Assembly: GCA_026983895.1 (NCBI GenBank) | Contig: JALSTF010000035.1 | Coordinates: forward strand, 1 to 21,051 | Reading direction: 5' to 3' | Origin: Sulfurovum sp. | GTDB lineage: Bacteria > Campylobacterota > Campylobacteria > Campylobacterales > Sulfurovaceae | DNA length: 21,051 bases | Part shown: piece by piece, positions 9,400-16,870 of the stretch | Numbering within the stretch: the first letter of the stretch is position 1 | How the letters are laid out: each line of letters opens with the position of its first letter | Position numbers and translations under genes: made by a program | Notes under the pieces: model-generated | What the model was told of the DNA's origin: nothing | What the model saw: only the letters and a program-made list of their open reading frames with translations | Database searches by the model: none

Positions 9400-10416
9400 T
9401 TAAAGCAGCATCCCTTCCTGCTGTTTCCTGGTCACAATAATATCTACCTCATTGGGGTCTTCTGCAAAGACTTCTCTCTCAAAGGCATCTATGGCATATC
9501 GGCCTATCATGGCGGCATTGTCGGAGCAGTATTCTAAAGGTGCGACGTGCATGGTCTTCCCGAATTCCCGGCAAAGTGTTTCATAGGCATTGCGTAGATA
9601 TTTGTTTGCAGAGGCTCCACCGACGATGGCAAAATCTTTGATGGATTCTTTGGCAAAGATCTTCTTGCTCTTTTGCAGCAGATGCAGTTTAACGGCCTTT
9701 TGGAAAGAAGCGGAGAGGTCTGACTTGTCCTGTTCGCTCATCTTCTCTGCGCCTCCAAGCTTCTCTACGGTCAATCGCACGGCATTTTTCAGTCCGGAAA
9801 GGGAAAAGGCGATGAGGGGCGAATTGCGAAGCGGTACGGGTAGATCGAAGCGGTTCTCGTCACCTTTTTTTGCGAGGGCTTCAATGAGGGGACCGCCGGG
9901 GTAGCCCAGCCCCATCATTTTGGCACATTTGTCGAAGCTCTCTCCTACGGAATCATCCATGGACGTAGCGAGTATCTTCATACGTTCAAAATTTTCCACA
10001 CGTATGACTTGCGTGTGTCCTCCTGAGATGAGAAGTACAAGCAGAGGCAGCGTAGTATCCTTTTCGATGAATAAAGAGTAAATATGGCCTTTTAAATGAT
10101 GCACAGGGATAAGAGGTATCTCTTGAAGTATGGCCAGGGTTTTTGCCATCGCGATACCCTCTAAAAGTGTGACACCCAGTCCCGGCTGGTTGGTAACGGC
10201 GACCGCTTTGAGTTTGTCGAAGTAAGGTTTGGTCTCTTTAAGTATTTCCGGGAGAGCTACCGCATGTAAACGAGAAGCAAGCTCAGGCACAACCCCGCCA
10301 TAACAGGAATGCTGTGCCTCCTGAGAGATCTTTTTATGATAAAGGAGCTTCTTCGTAGCGATCTCGGTGATGGCGATAGAGCTGTCGTCGCAGGAACTTT
10401 CTATGCTTAAAATCAT
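9400..10416 (-). CDS. tsaD: tRNA N6-threonylcarbamoyladenosine synthase subunit TsaD
   Basis: TsaD (Kae1/YgjD/Gcp) transfers threonylcarbamoyl to A37 of ANN-decoding tRNAs together with TsaB and TsaE. The N-terminus [16 protein letters not shown] and the metal-binding HHLKGH (H107, H111) are typical, followed by the [10 protein letters not shown] nucleotide-binding segment and [10 protein letters not shown] near the C-terminus. The open frame extends 25 codons upstream to 10491, but that stretch is encoded by a palindromic element and has no counterpart in the family. I place the start at 10416, where GGAG (10422-10425) gives a proper ribosome-binding site, giving 338 residues. It follows the small hydrolase in the cdsA-ispC unit. 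Confidence 0.95.
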   Translation of the reverse strand: MILSIESSCDDSSIAITEIATKKLLYHKKISQEAQHSCYGGVVPELASRLHAVALPEILKETKPYFDKLKAVAVTNQPGLGVTLLEGIAMAKTLAILQEIPLIPVHHLKGHIYSLFIEKDTTLPLLVLLISGGHTQVIRVENFERMKILATSMDDSVGESFDKCAKMMGLGYPGGPLIEALAKKGDENRFDLPVPLRNSPLIAFSLSGLKNAVRLTVEKLGGAEKMSEQDKSDLSASFQKAVKLHLLQKSKKIFAKESIKDFAIVGGASANKYLRNAYETLCREFGKTMHVAPLEYCSDNAAMIGRYAIDAFEREVFAEDPNEVDIIVTRKQQEGMLL

Positions 10417-10425
10417 GAGGTCTCC

Positions 10426-10501
10426 GTAGGGTGTTGTCCCCTGACAACACGCTGGTTTTGTTGTTTGTATTGAATGGTGTTGTGAGGGCACAACACCCTA
10501 C
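10426..10501. repeat. REP/BIME-like palindromic element A
   Basis: Perfect 12-base inverted termini, GTAGGGTGTTGT (10426-10437) and ACAACACCCTAC (10490-10501), flank a 52-base centre. Each half also folds alone: GTGTTGTC/GACAACAC at the left and GGTGTTGTG/CACAACACC at the right, each with a 4-base loop and a GTAG tetranucleotide at its 5' foot. This architecture is that of REP sequences arranged as a BIME. It abuts the tsaD ribosome-binding site (10422-10425) and fills the gap to the upstream hydrolase gene. Confidence 0.8.
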
Positions 10502-10507
10502 ATAAAT

Positions 10508-11047
10508 TTAACATTTTTTCTCCATCACACGTTTTTCTATCCATTCCCATTTTCCATAGCCACTATCAGTGTTGATGTGTCCTGCATTTTCAAGGACTGT
10601 AAGTGTCGCATTAAAATCTTTAGAAAGTTTTTCTGCTTCCCCCACTTCCACCCAGGGGTCATTGTCCGAGACGATCATATGTATCTTTTGGGCATGAATG
10701 TACTTTGGTATTTCGCAGGGGAAAAAGGTTTTGATGGTCTGCTCCTGGGTCTTCAGGCTTGGCGGTGAGACCATGAAGAGTCTCTCTACGGTGGGCATAT
10801 TCTCTTCCCTGCATAGCCAGAACCAGAGGGTGTTTGCCAGAGAATGGCAGACAACGGTATCGGGTTTGAAATCTTCGAGTATTGCTTTGACCTGACGGAT
10901 CCAGCGGTTTTTACTCGGGAAATGACAGTTGTCAAGCAGCGGAAAGGAGACCGTGCCGTAATGCTTCGCGAGTGCGCAGGCGAGTTCCGCCTGCCAATGG
11001 GGTGCATCAGAACCGCCCCAGCCATGCAGGATGAGGGTCTTAGGCAT
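10508..11047 (-). CDS. RBBP9/YdeN-like alpha/beta serine hydrolase
   Basis: A compact 179-residue alpha/beta hydrolase. The opening MPKTLILHGWGGSDAPHWQ and the nucleophile elbow CHSLAN (S69) match the RBBP9/YdeN group, which has an HSL.. elbow rather than GxSxG. The rest of the triad is likely D128 or D130 in SDNDPWV and H157 in NAGHIN. The substrate is unknown for the family. A ribosome-binding AGGA lies 7 bases before the ATG, contributed partly by the edge of a degenerate palindromic element. It lies between ispC and tsaD, where C. jejuni has the peptidoglycan peptidase pgp1 in an otherwise similar gene order (from memory). Confidence 0.85.
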   Translation of the reverse strand: MPKTLILHGWGGSDAPHWQAELACALAKHYGTVSFPLLDNCHFPSKNRWIRQVKAILEDFKPDTVVCHSLANTLWFWLCREENMPTVERLFMVSPPSLKTQEQTIKTFFPCEIPKYIHAQKIHMIVSDNDPWVEVGEAEKLSKDFNATLTVLENAGHINTDSGYGKWEWIEKRVMEKKC

Positions 11048-11058
11048 ATTGGGTTCCT

Positions 11059-11080
11059 GCAGGGTGTTGTACCCCTGTAA
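11059..11080. repeat. Partial REP-like arm B
   Basis: GCAGGGTGTTGT (11059-11070) followed by ACCCCTGTAA is the same as the left arm of element C (GCAGGGTGTTGTGCCCCTGC) except for a few bases, but the complementary second arm is missing. It fills the short gap between ispC and the hydrolase and looks like a decayed single REP unit. A weak CAGGG/CCCTG hairpin remains. Confidence 0.55.
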
Positions 11081-11088
11081 AAAAAGGG

Positions 11089-12165
11089 TTATCGTTGTAC
11101 ATATTTTCTTACCTCTGCATCTATTTCAACAATCTCATCAATATTCCTGGCTTTGACATCGCCAAATTTTTCATACGCATCCAAAATCAACTCGCTCATA
11201 CCAAAGAAACTACATTTTTCCTGTTGGAATTTCTCTATGGCTATTTCATTGGCAGCATTGACCACCACGCCCAAATGAGGGTTTTTAAGTATGTGTTCTT
11301 TGATGTTCCAAATAGGGTAGCGTTCTGCCTCTATGGGTAAAAACTCCACGCTTCCAATGCTCAGCAAATCGGTAGGAGGGAGTATCTCTTCTGTTACTTC
11401 ACCCTGCAGTGCAAAAGCAATAGGGAGTTTCATATCTACACCGGCAAAGTGTGCAGTGGTAGAACCATCTTTAAATTCGCATAAGGCATGGATGATAGAT
11501 TTTTTTTCTATGATTGCGTCAATGTTGGATGTACCAAAGAGCCATTTGGCTTCAAGCAGTTCAAAAAGCTTGTTGGTCATCGTGGCAGAATCTATGGTGA
11601 TTTTATTTCCCATAGACCAGTTGGGATGTTTGAGCGCATCTGAGAACCTGGCATCTTTCATCTTCTCTATCTCCCAGTCTCTAAACGCACCACCGCTTGC
11701 GGTAATGTAAAGCTTGGAGACAGGACGTTCATTAATGAGATACCAGAGTCCAAAATGCTCAGAGTCTATGACGCTGATGAGAGACATATCTATAAACTCG
11801 CCTGCCACCACCAAAGACTCTTTATTGGCAAGTGCCACACGTTTGCCAAGGCTTGTGGCTTTCAGGGTAGGGGCTAATCCTGTGTATCCTACGAGTGCAT
11901 TGACTATAAGAGGGCTGGCGGATGCTTCTATGAGCCGGAGTATGGCTTCATTGCCACAGTGCACGTTTGTGTGATTGACCTTCTGTTTGTCTGTTTCATG
12001 GGCGATGACAACCATTTTAGGCCGATGTTGGGCTATTTGCTCATTAAGCAGGTCAATGTTGGAGCCGGCAACGAGTGCTTCTATAGCTATGTTGTAACGC
12101 TTGGCAACGATAAGGGTATTCACCCCGATGGAACCGGTCGAGCCTAAAAGGACGATAGAATGCAT
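11089..12165 (-). CDS. ispC: 1-deoxy-D-xylulose 5-phosphate reductoisomerase
   Basis: IspC (Dxr) converts DXP to 2-C-methyl-D-erythritol 4-phosphate with NADPH, the committed step of the MEP isoprenoid pathway. The 358-residue product has the NADPH-binding LLGSTGSIGVNT (5-16), the metal and substrate residues in ANKESLVVAGE and DSEH, the ASGGAFRDW loop and the diagnostic HPNWSMGNKITIDSATMTNK stretch. The length is normal for Campylobacterota. It starts 3 bases after cdsA with no clear ribosome-binding site, so translation is probably coupled to cdsA. Confidence 0.97.
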   Translation of the reverse strand: MHSIVLLGSTGSIGVNTLIVAKRYNIAIEALVAGSNIDLLNEQIAQHRPKMVVIAHETDKQKVNHTNVHCGNEAILRLIEASASPLIVNALVGYTGLAPTLKATSLGKRVALANKESLVVAGEFIDMSLISVIDSEHFGLWYLINERPVSKLYITASGGAFRDWEIEKMKDARFSDALKHPNWSMGNKITIDSATMTNKLFELLEAKWLFGTSNIDAIIEKKSIIHALCEFKDGSTTAHFAGVDMKLPIAFALQGEVTEEILPPTDLLSIGSVEFLPIEAERYPIWNIKEHILKNPHLGVVVNAANEIAIEKFQQEKCSFFGMSELILDAYEKFGDVKARNIDEIVEIDAEVRKYVQR

Positions 12166-12168
12166 GGA

Positions 12169-12927
12169 TTACAAAAACGCTCTAAGCGCGATCACCATCA
12201 TTGGTGCACCGAAGAGATACCCGTCGATACGGTCAAGAATACCGCCATGTCCGGGAAGCAGATCGCCGGAATCTTTGACCCCTGCTTCGCGCTTGAGATA
12301 GCTTTCGAAGAGATCCCCGAAGACGGAAGCGATGGAAGTGAGCAGTGTCACGGCAAATGCGATCCAGAGCGGTGCAACGATCATCCCGATATAGGTTCCA
12401 GCGGCAGTGGCCAAAAGTACGCCGCCGATCACGCCTTCAAGTGTTTTGTTTGGGGAAGTATCGGAAAATTTGGTCTTTCCTATGGCTTTGCCGGTAAAGA
12501 AGGCCCCCACGTCGGTCAATGCAACCGTTACAAGCAGCCAGAACATTGCGGCGATACCGAAATCATCATACAGGATGAGAAAGAAGAAGATGCCGCTTAC
12601 CGGGTAGAGGAAGGGCAGAATGAGCCGTTTGTCAAAATTATGAAAGTAGGCGATGGAAGCACCGAAGATGATGGCGACAAAATAGAAAAGATCATCCGGA
12701 TTGGGGTAGAAATAGGCAAAGAACCACAGCAGTGCCGCCCAAAAATAGGCTGCTGGCCCTACCAGTTTGAAGAGTTTCATCGCTTCATAGAAAGCAAACA
12801 GGTAGATCGCTCCGAGAAATACCCACATCACGAAAAAATTGTCCATCCAACCGATGAATCCTACCAGTGCAAGCAGGCCGATACCTGTCAGCCAGCGTTC
12901 CTGATAGTCTGTGAAGATCCTTGTCAT
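12169..12927 (-). CDS. cdsA: Phosphatidate cytidylyltransferase
   Basis: CdsA makes CDP-diacylglycerol from phosphatidate and CTP in the inner membrane, the branch point to all phospholipids. The 252-residue protein is almost entirely hydrophobic helices (for example 13-27, 31-50 and several in 60-160). Near the C-terminus it has the CDP-diglyceride synthetase signature: LKREAGVKDSGDLLPGHGG, then ILDRIDG (about 211-236). GAGGA stands 6 bases before the ATG and a TATAAT box lies 26-31 bases upstream. It is the first gene of the cdsA-ispC-hydrolase-tsaD unit. Confidence 0.97.
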   Translation of the reverse strand: MTRIFTDYQERWLTGIGLLALVGFIGWMDNFFVMWVFLGAIYLFAFYEAMKLFKLVGPAAYFWAALLWFFAYFYPNPDDLFYFVAIIFGASIAYFHNFDKRLILPFLYPVSGIFFFLILYDDFGIAAMFWLLVTVALTDVGAFFTGKAIGKTKFSDTSPNKTLEGVIGGVLLATAAGTYIGMIVAPLWIAFAVTLLTSIASVFGDLFESYLKREAGVKDSGDLLPGHGGILDRIDGYLFGAPMMVIALRAFL

Positions 12928-12952
12928 TTTCAGTCCTCAAATAAGATGGTTG

Positions 12953-12958
12953 ATTATA
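12953..12958 (-). promoter_or_regulatory. Probable -10 box of the cdsA-ispC-hydrolase-tsaD unit
   Basis: On the minus strand a perfect TATAAT (context ATGGTATAATCAACC) lies in the 43-base gap between the rqcH stop and the cdsA start. It would give a short leader of about 20 nucleotides that includes the cdsA ribosome-binding site. No clear -35 box is seen. Confidence 0.6.
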
Positions 12959-12970
12959 CCATAAGGGGAG

Positions 12971-14353
12971 TTAAATCCGTATCTCCACGCCCTCTTTGAG
13001 TACCCCGATGGTCTGGTATTTGTCATATTCAACGCTGGAGCCTTCCTGTATCTTGACGAACTTTCGTTTGGTATAATCCACCAGATAGTTCCCCGGCTGA
13101 TCGGTGGAAAAGTCCACACAGAGTTTGGCGGCAGCTTCGAGTACGCTTTGGGGGAGGTTCTGTTTGTCGGTACGGATGATGACGTGTGAGCCGGGGATAT
13201 CGCGGGTGTGCATCCAGATATCGTTGGATTTTGCAGCTTTGAGGAGGGCCTGGTTTTCTTTGGCGTTTCGTCCCACCATGACTTTGTAATCTTCTATCCA
13301 GAACAGCTCTCCTTCCCGCATCTTTTCCTTTTTGCGTGAAGATCTGCCCCGTTTGGGTACAAGCAGTTCCAGTTCGTAAGGCGCTTTGGCCTGTTCGATG
13401 GCATAATGGATGTTTTCGTAAAAGGCTTTTTTTGAGCTGAGGTTTTCTTGCTCTATATGTATGTTTTTTGCTTTTGCTTTGGCGCGTTTGGAAAGGTTGA
13501 AATAGTAGTCCGGCATACGGTTTACCTTCATGTTCTTAGGTAAAGGTATCATCCTTTCATTGCCTTCAAAATCATAGGTTTTCAGCGTGGTGTCATAGGG
13601 GCGTATCTGATAAAGGTTTGACAAGATGAGATTGCCCGTATTTTTAAATTCCTCTGCTTGATGTGCGAGTTTTTCTTTGTTGGGAAGTGTGTTCAAAAGT
13701 TGTGCAAACTTTTTGATTTTCTTGGCTATCGTGGAGCGTTTTTGTTTTTTGAGTGCTTTGAGCCGTTGTGCTTGTATTTGTTGGTATTTTTCTTCCAGGA
13801 GTAAATCAATACTTGCAGGGTGTTGTGCCCCTGCAACACCATTGTTCGCTGGATTATTAAAGGTGTTGTCATGGGACAACACCCTGCGCGGGATATCGAG
13901 CAGTTCCATCCCCGGACGGATCACCCTGAATGAGCTGTCGCTATCAATGTGCCTGAGTGCTTCGATGATGACTTCATTGTCATCTATGAGTATAGCATTG
14001 GTGTTTTTGCCTGTAAATTCTAACTGTAGGTAGACAATCTTGTCTTTATAGCTGCTTTTGGGGGCAATGGTAAAACGCAGGATACGGTCATCGTCAGGGA
14101 CTTCAACACGTAAAAGTTTAGAACCCGAAAGCAGTGTGTGAAGCAAGGTGTCAAAAGGTGCACTATACCCTTGCAGCGGCCTTTGGCTCGGTGCTTTGTA
14201 GACAAAACTGTGACCTCTGGTCATATTGAAGAAGTAACTGTCATGTTTGTCAAAGACAAGTTCTATGGTATTGTCCTCTATGCGTCTGGCACGGCTGATG
14301 AAACTGAAGTCATTGAGACGCTTGGCGATAGCTTGGAGTTCGTGGAGTTTCAT
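12971..14353 (-). CDS. rqcH: NFACT family protein (RqcH/Rqc2 homologue)
   Basis: NFACT proteins bind stalled 50S-peptidyl-tRNA complexes and, in Bacillus RqcH, add alanine tails that mark nascent chains for degradation; older annotations call them fibronectin-binding proteins. This one has an NFACT-N-like start (MKLHELQAIAKRLNDFSFISRARR), a charged coiled-coil region (about 185-225 and 285-340) and a clear NFACT-R domain with VGRNAKENQALLKAAKSNDIW and HTRDIPGSHVIIR. I start it at 14353 (460 residues), because the open frame's upstream 19 codons derive from a palindromic element; the ribosome-binding site is weak. Residues about 156-180 (RRVLSHDNTFNNPANNG..) are encoded by another palindromic element inserted in frame. 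The order rqcH then cdsA-ispC matches C. jejuni as I recall it. Confidence 0.92.
   Translation of the reverse strand: MKLHELQAIAKRLNDFSFISRARRIEDNTIELVFDKHDSYFFNMTRGHSFVYKAPSQRPLQGYSAPFDTLLHTLLSGSKLLRVEVPDDDRILRFTIAPKSSYKDKIVYLQLEFTGKNTNAILIDDNEVIIEALRHIDSDSSFRVIRPGMELLDIPRRVLSHDNTFNNPANNGVAGAQHPASIDLLLEEKYQQIQAQRLKALKKQKRSTIAKKIKKFAQLLNTLPNKEKLAHQAEEFKNTGNLILSNLYQIRPYDTTLKTYDFEGNERMIPLPKNMKVNRMPDYYFNLSKRAKAKAKNIHIEQENLSSKKAFYENIHYAIEQAKAPYELELLVPKRGRSSRKKEKMREGELFWIEDYKVMVGRNAKENQALLKAAKSNDIWMHTRDIPGSHVIIRTDKQNLPQSVLEAAAKLCVDFSTDQPGNYLVDYTKRKFVKIQEGSSVEYDKYQTIGVLKEGVEIRI
13815..13887. repeat. REP/BIME-like palindromic element C, inside rqcH
   Basis: Perfect 12-base inverted termini, GCAGGGTGTTGT (13815-13826) and ACAACACCCTGC (13876-13887), flank a 49-base centre. 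Internal hairpins GGTGTTG/CAACACC at the left and GGTGTTGTC/GACAACACC at the right give the same two-arm plan as element A, with GCAG in place of GTAG. It lies wholly within the rqcH reading frame and contributes about 25 codons without a stop. Confidence 0.85.
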
Positions 14354-14378
14354 GGTCTTGTTTCTTTGTGTATTGTAT

Positions 14379-14447
14379 CGCGCAGGATGGATGTATCTAC
14401 CCAAAAGCATTGTTGCCTTGCAATGGTGGATACATCCATCCTGCGCG
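14379..14447. repeat. REP/BIME-like palindromic element D
   Basis: A perfect 19-base inverted repeat, CGCGCAGGATGGATGTATC (14379-14397) with its complement at 14429-14447, around a 31-base centre that itself has a weak CATTG/CAATG pairing. A GCAG tetranucleotide is again present at the foot of each arm. It lies in the predicted 5' leader of rqcH, about 26 bases before the start codon, in the gap shared with leuC. Confidence 0.8.
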
Positions 14448-14467
14448 TAGATGTCTGTTTTGTTGAA

Positions 14468-14473
14468 ATTCTA
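14468..14473 (-). promoter_or_regulatory. Possible -10 box of rqcH
   Basis: On the minus strand TAGAAT (context ATGGTAGAATTTCAAC) lies upstream of element D and only about 20 bases from the divergent leuC -10 box. If used, the rqcH transcript would have a leader of about 105 nucleotides containing the whole element D hairpin. Confidence 0.45.
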
Positions 14474-14490
14474 CCATAAATTAATTTCGC

Positions 14491-14496
14491 TATAAT
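14491..14496 (+). promoter_or_regulatory. Probable -10 box of leuC
   Basis: A perfect TATAAT (context TTCGCTATAATTCGCG) lies 34-39 bases before the leuC ATG, with AAGGA (14518-14522) as ribosome-binding site. It diverges from the rqcH promoter. No leader peptide or T-box is evident in the short leader. Confidence 0.65.
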
Positions 14497-14529
14497 TCGC
14501 GTAATTTATCTATAAGCAAGGATATTCCC

Positions 14530-15810
14530 ATGGGACAGACCATAACAGAAAAAATATTCTCCGAGCATGCGGGCAAAGAAGTCTATGCGGGAGAGATCGT
14601 TAGAGTACCTATCGATATGACCATCGGTAACGATATCACGACACCGATCTCCATCAGGGCATTTGAAGAGAGCGGGGCGGAGAAGCTTGCCAATCCCGAC
14701 GGATTTGCGATCGTGATGGATCACTATATCCCGGCAAAAGATATCGCTTCGGCGAACCAGGCAAAGATCAGCAGGGAATTTGCCTACAAACACGACCTCA
14801 AATACTTCTTTGACGAGAAAGATATGGGGATCGAGCATGCGCTGCTTCCTGAAAAAGGGCTGGTCATCCCCGGTGATGTGATCATCGGTGCGGACAGCCA
14901 TACCTGTACACACGGGGCGCTTGGGGCATTCTCTACCGGTATGGGAAGTACGGACATTTCCTTCTCTATCATCACCGGAGGCAACTGGTTCAAAGTGCCT
15001 GAGTCGATCAGGGTAAACCTTGTGGGTAAACCCGGCAGGCATATCTACGGTAAGGACATCATTCTTGAACTGATCCGCATCCTGGGTGTGGACGGTGCGC
15101 TCTACAAAGCGATCGAGTTTACCGGTGATGGCGTACAGTATCTGGGGATGGCGGATCGTTTTTCTATGTGTAATATGGCGATCGAAGCGGGAGCCAAGAG
15201 CGGGATCTTCGCGATCGACGAGGTCTCTCAGAAGTATCTTGACGAGCGTGCCGAAGCCAACGGCGGACTGCGTGCCGAACCCAAGATACACCACTCCGAT
15301 GCAGATGCGGCTTACTGCCAGGAGATCACCATCGATATGGCGAACCTCTCCCCTGTGATCGCCTATCCATTCCTGCCAAGCAACGGCAAGCCTGTCGAAC
15401 AGGCAGTAGCAGATGATCTCAAGATCGATCAGGTAATGATCGGAAGCTGTACCAACGGCCGTATCGAAGATATCCGCGTGGCAGCCGAGATCATGAAGGG
15501 CAAGCGTGTGGCAAGGCACACCCGTATGATCATCACTCCTGCAACACAGAAGATCCTGCTTCAGGCACAGCATGAGGGACTGCTCGATATCCTTATCGAA
15601 GCGGGTGCGGTCGTGAGCAACCCTACCTGTGGTGCCTGTCTGGGCGGCTACATGGGGATACTCGGTGACGGTGAGCGCTGTGTAGCGACGACCAACCGTA
15701 ACTTTGTAGGCCGCATGGGAGCGAGAACTTCAGAGATCTACCTGGCGAATTCGGCAGTGGCAGCCGCATCAGCGATCGCAGGTAAGATCGTAGACCCGCG
15801 CGATATTTAA
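14530..15810 (+). CDS. leuC: 3-isopropylmalate dehydratase large subunit
   Basis: LeuC, with LeuD, isomerises 2-isopropylmalate to 3-isopropylmalate in leucine synthesis, using a [4Fe-4S] cluster. The 426-residue product is of the shorter LeuC/HacA-like class. The cluster cysteines are C307 in IGSCTNGR and C367/C370 in NPTCGACLGG. The aconitase-family segment GADSHTCTHGALGAFSTGMGSTD (120-142) is intact, as is the FVGRMG substrate segment. leuD is not adjacent; the genes downstream are a membrane protein and a thioesterase, so the small subunit must be encoded elsewhere. HacA-type homocitrate or homoaconitate enzymes look similar, but leucine synthesis is the likeliest role here. Confidence 0.95.
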   Translation: MGQTITEKIFSEHAGKEVYAGEIVRVPIDMTIGNDITTPISIRAFEESGAEKLANPDGFAIVMDHYIPAKDIASANQAKISREFAYKHDLKYFFDEKDMGIEHALLPEKGLVIPGDVIIGADSHTCTHGALGAFSTGMGSTDISFSIITGGNWFKVPESIRVNLVGKPGRHIYGKDIILELIRILGVDGALYKAIEFTGDGVQYLGMADRFSMCNMAIEAGAKSGIFAIDEVSQKYLDERAEANGGLRAEPKIHHSDADAAYCQEITIDMANLSPVIAYPFLPSNGKPVEQAVADDLKIDQVMIGSCTNGRIEDIRVAAEIMKGKRVARHTRMIITPATQKILLQAQHEGLLDILIEAGAVVSNPTCGACLGGYMGILGDGERCVATTNRNFVGRMGARTSEIYLANSAVAAASAIAGKIVDPRDI

Positions 15811-15819
15811 TCTTCTATT

Positions 15820-16461
15820 TTGAAACAGTCCAGATTCGGTCATCTTTTCTCTAAAAAGAAGGCTGAACAGGACCATCTTCCCTCTGCCAATGCCAAAAAA
15901 GCGGTTTTGGTATTTTTGACACTCTTCTTTCTTCTTTATATCAATGTGAAACCATACTCCGGTACAGCGCATCAGATCACAGGGATAGGTACCTATCTTT
16001 TCACGCTCTATCAGTTCATCATCAACCAGACACTGGGTATCGTACATGAAGGCGGGCACGGTGTCTGCTATATCCTGCCCTGCCCACAGTTTGTCATGGT
16101 TGCAATGGGTACATTGTTTCAATGGTTTTTCCCGCTGGGGATCGCCTGCTATTATAAAAGAAAAGGCAATCTTACAGCCTTCTATATAGGACTGTTCATT
16201 TTGGGTATCTCGATGGATTATACGTCATGGTACATGTCCACGGCACATGAGGGCTTGCATCTCCCCGCATCCAAATCATTTCTGGGTGTGGATGCACTGC
16301 ATGATTTTAACTATATTTTCAGTACACTGGGAATACTGCCTTACGAATCCCTTGTTTCAGGAGTGACAAAAATGCTGGCATATCTTTTGATGACAGGTTC
16401 GGTGATCGCAATGTTCTTTGAAGCATTTTCAAATAGAAGTACCCTAAAAAAGGAGAGATAA
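15820..16461 (+). CDS. Integral membrane protein with an HEGGH metallopeptidase-like motif
   Basis: A 213-residue membrane protein, probably with four or five helices (about 27-42, 55-72, 89-110, 118-135 and 181-202). It has HEGGHG (H76, E77, H80) in the middle of a hydrophobic stretch, which fits the zinc-binding HExxH of M50-like intramembrane proteases. A later segment, GVDALHDFNYIF (D158, H161, D162), could give a third ligand, and C83, C88 and H143 are also nearby. I know no characterised member, so the function is inferred from motifs only. The start is TTG at 15820, 9 bases after leuC, with a poor ribosome-binding site; an internal start is possible but would shorten the tail before the first helix. 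The thioesterase gene starts directly after its stop. Confidence 0.75.
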   Translation: MKQSRFGHLFSKKKAEQDHLPSANAKKAVLVFLTLFFLLYINVKPYSGTAHQITGIGTYLFTLYQFIINQTLGIVHEGGHGVCYILPCPQFVMVAMGTLFQWFFPLGIACYYKRKGNLTAFYIGLFILGISMDYTSWYMSTAHEGLHLPASKSFLGVDALHDFNYIFSTLGILPYESLVSGVTKMLAYLLMTGSVIAMFFEAFSNRSTLKKER

Positions 16462-16866
16462 ATGACTGCGTACACATATACCTTTACTGTAGAGAAAGAG
16501 GACATCGATTTTAACGGACATGTCAATAATGTGACCTACCTTTCCTGGATGATAGAAGCGGCCACGGCACACTCTGCTGCTGTCGGTTTTGGATATGAGG
16601 AATGTCTGGCACTCGGAGGTACCTGGGTGGCTAAGTCCCACGCTATCGAGTATAAGAAACCTGCTTTTGAAAATGATGAGCTGCAAATGAAAACCTGGAT
16701 CGAAGAGATCGGGAAAATACTTTCGACCAGACGGTATGAGATCACCCGTCCCAAAGACGGAGTGCTCATTTGTGAAGGGAAGACCGAATGGGTCTTTGTG
16801 GACAGCAAAAAGATGCGCCCGATGAAGATACCGTCTGAAATTAAAGAAGGGTTTGAAACGTTTTAA
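16462..16866 (+). CDS. Acyl-CoA thioesterase, 4HBT hotdog family
   Basis: A single hotdog-fold domain of 134 residues, close in type to YbgC/FadM-like thioesterases, which hydrolyse acyl-CoA or acyl-ACP. The motif DIDFNGHVNNVTYLSWM (14-30) is the 4HBT active-site signature, with D16 and the HVNN turn; the rest (WVAKSHAIEYKKPAFENDEL) fits the fold's central strands. The natural substrate cannot be told. AGGAGA stands 6-7 bases before the ATG, which directly follows the stop of the upstream membrane protein gene, so the two are probably translated together. Its stop overlaps that of convergent sdhB. Confidence 0.9.
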   Translation: MTAYTYTFTVEKEDIDFNGHVNNVTYLSWMIEAATAHSAAVGFGYEECLALGGTWVAKSHAIEYKKPAFENDELQMKTWIEEIGKILSTRRYEITRPKDGVLICEGKTEWVFVDSKKMRPMKIPSEIKEGFETF

Positions 16867-16870
16867 ACCC
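16849..16870. terminator. Possible terminator hairpin across two convergent stop codons
   Basis: GGGTTT (16849-16854) pairs with AAACCC (16865-16870), and the intervening GAAACGTTTT can extend the stem with one G-U pair. It spans both stop codons (16863-16866). On the minus strand it is followed by TTCTTTAATTTC, a modest T-rich tract, so termination of the sdhB transcript is plausible; the plus-strand side lacks a T-tract. Confidence 0.4.

Noticed and set aside
10417..10491. Upstream 25-codon extension of the tsaD frame.
   Set aside because: It is encoded by palindromic element A, has no family counterpart, and the GGAG site supports the start at 10416.
12160..12999. Open frame of 279 codons on the plus strand opposite cdsA.
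   Set aside because: cdsA carries its full signature on the other strand; the antisense product is low-quality and extends into the intergenic promoter region.
14354..14410. Upstream 19-codon extension of the rqcH frame.
   Set aside because: It is encoded largely by element D and precedes the conserved MKLHELQ N-terminus.
14506..15573. Long open frame of 355 codons on the minus strand opposite leuC.
   Set aside because: leuC is unambiguous in sequence and length. The antisense frame has an unrecognisable, His/Cys/Arg-rich translation and no ribosome-binding site, as expected for a shadow frame.
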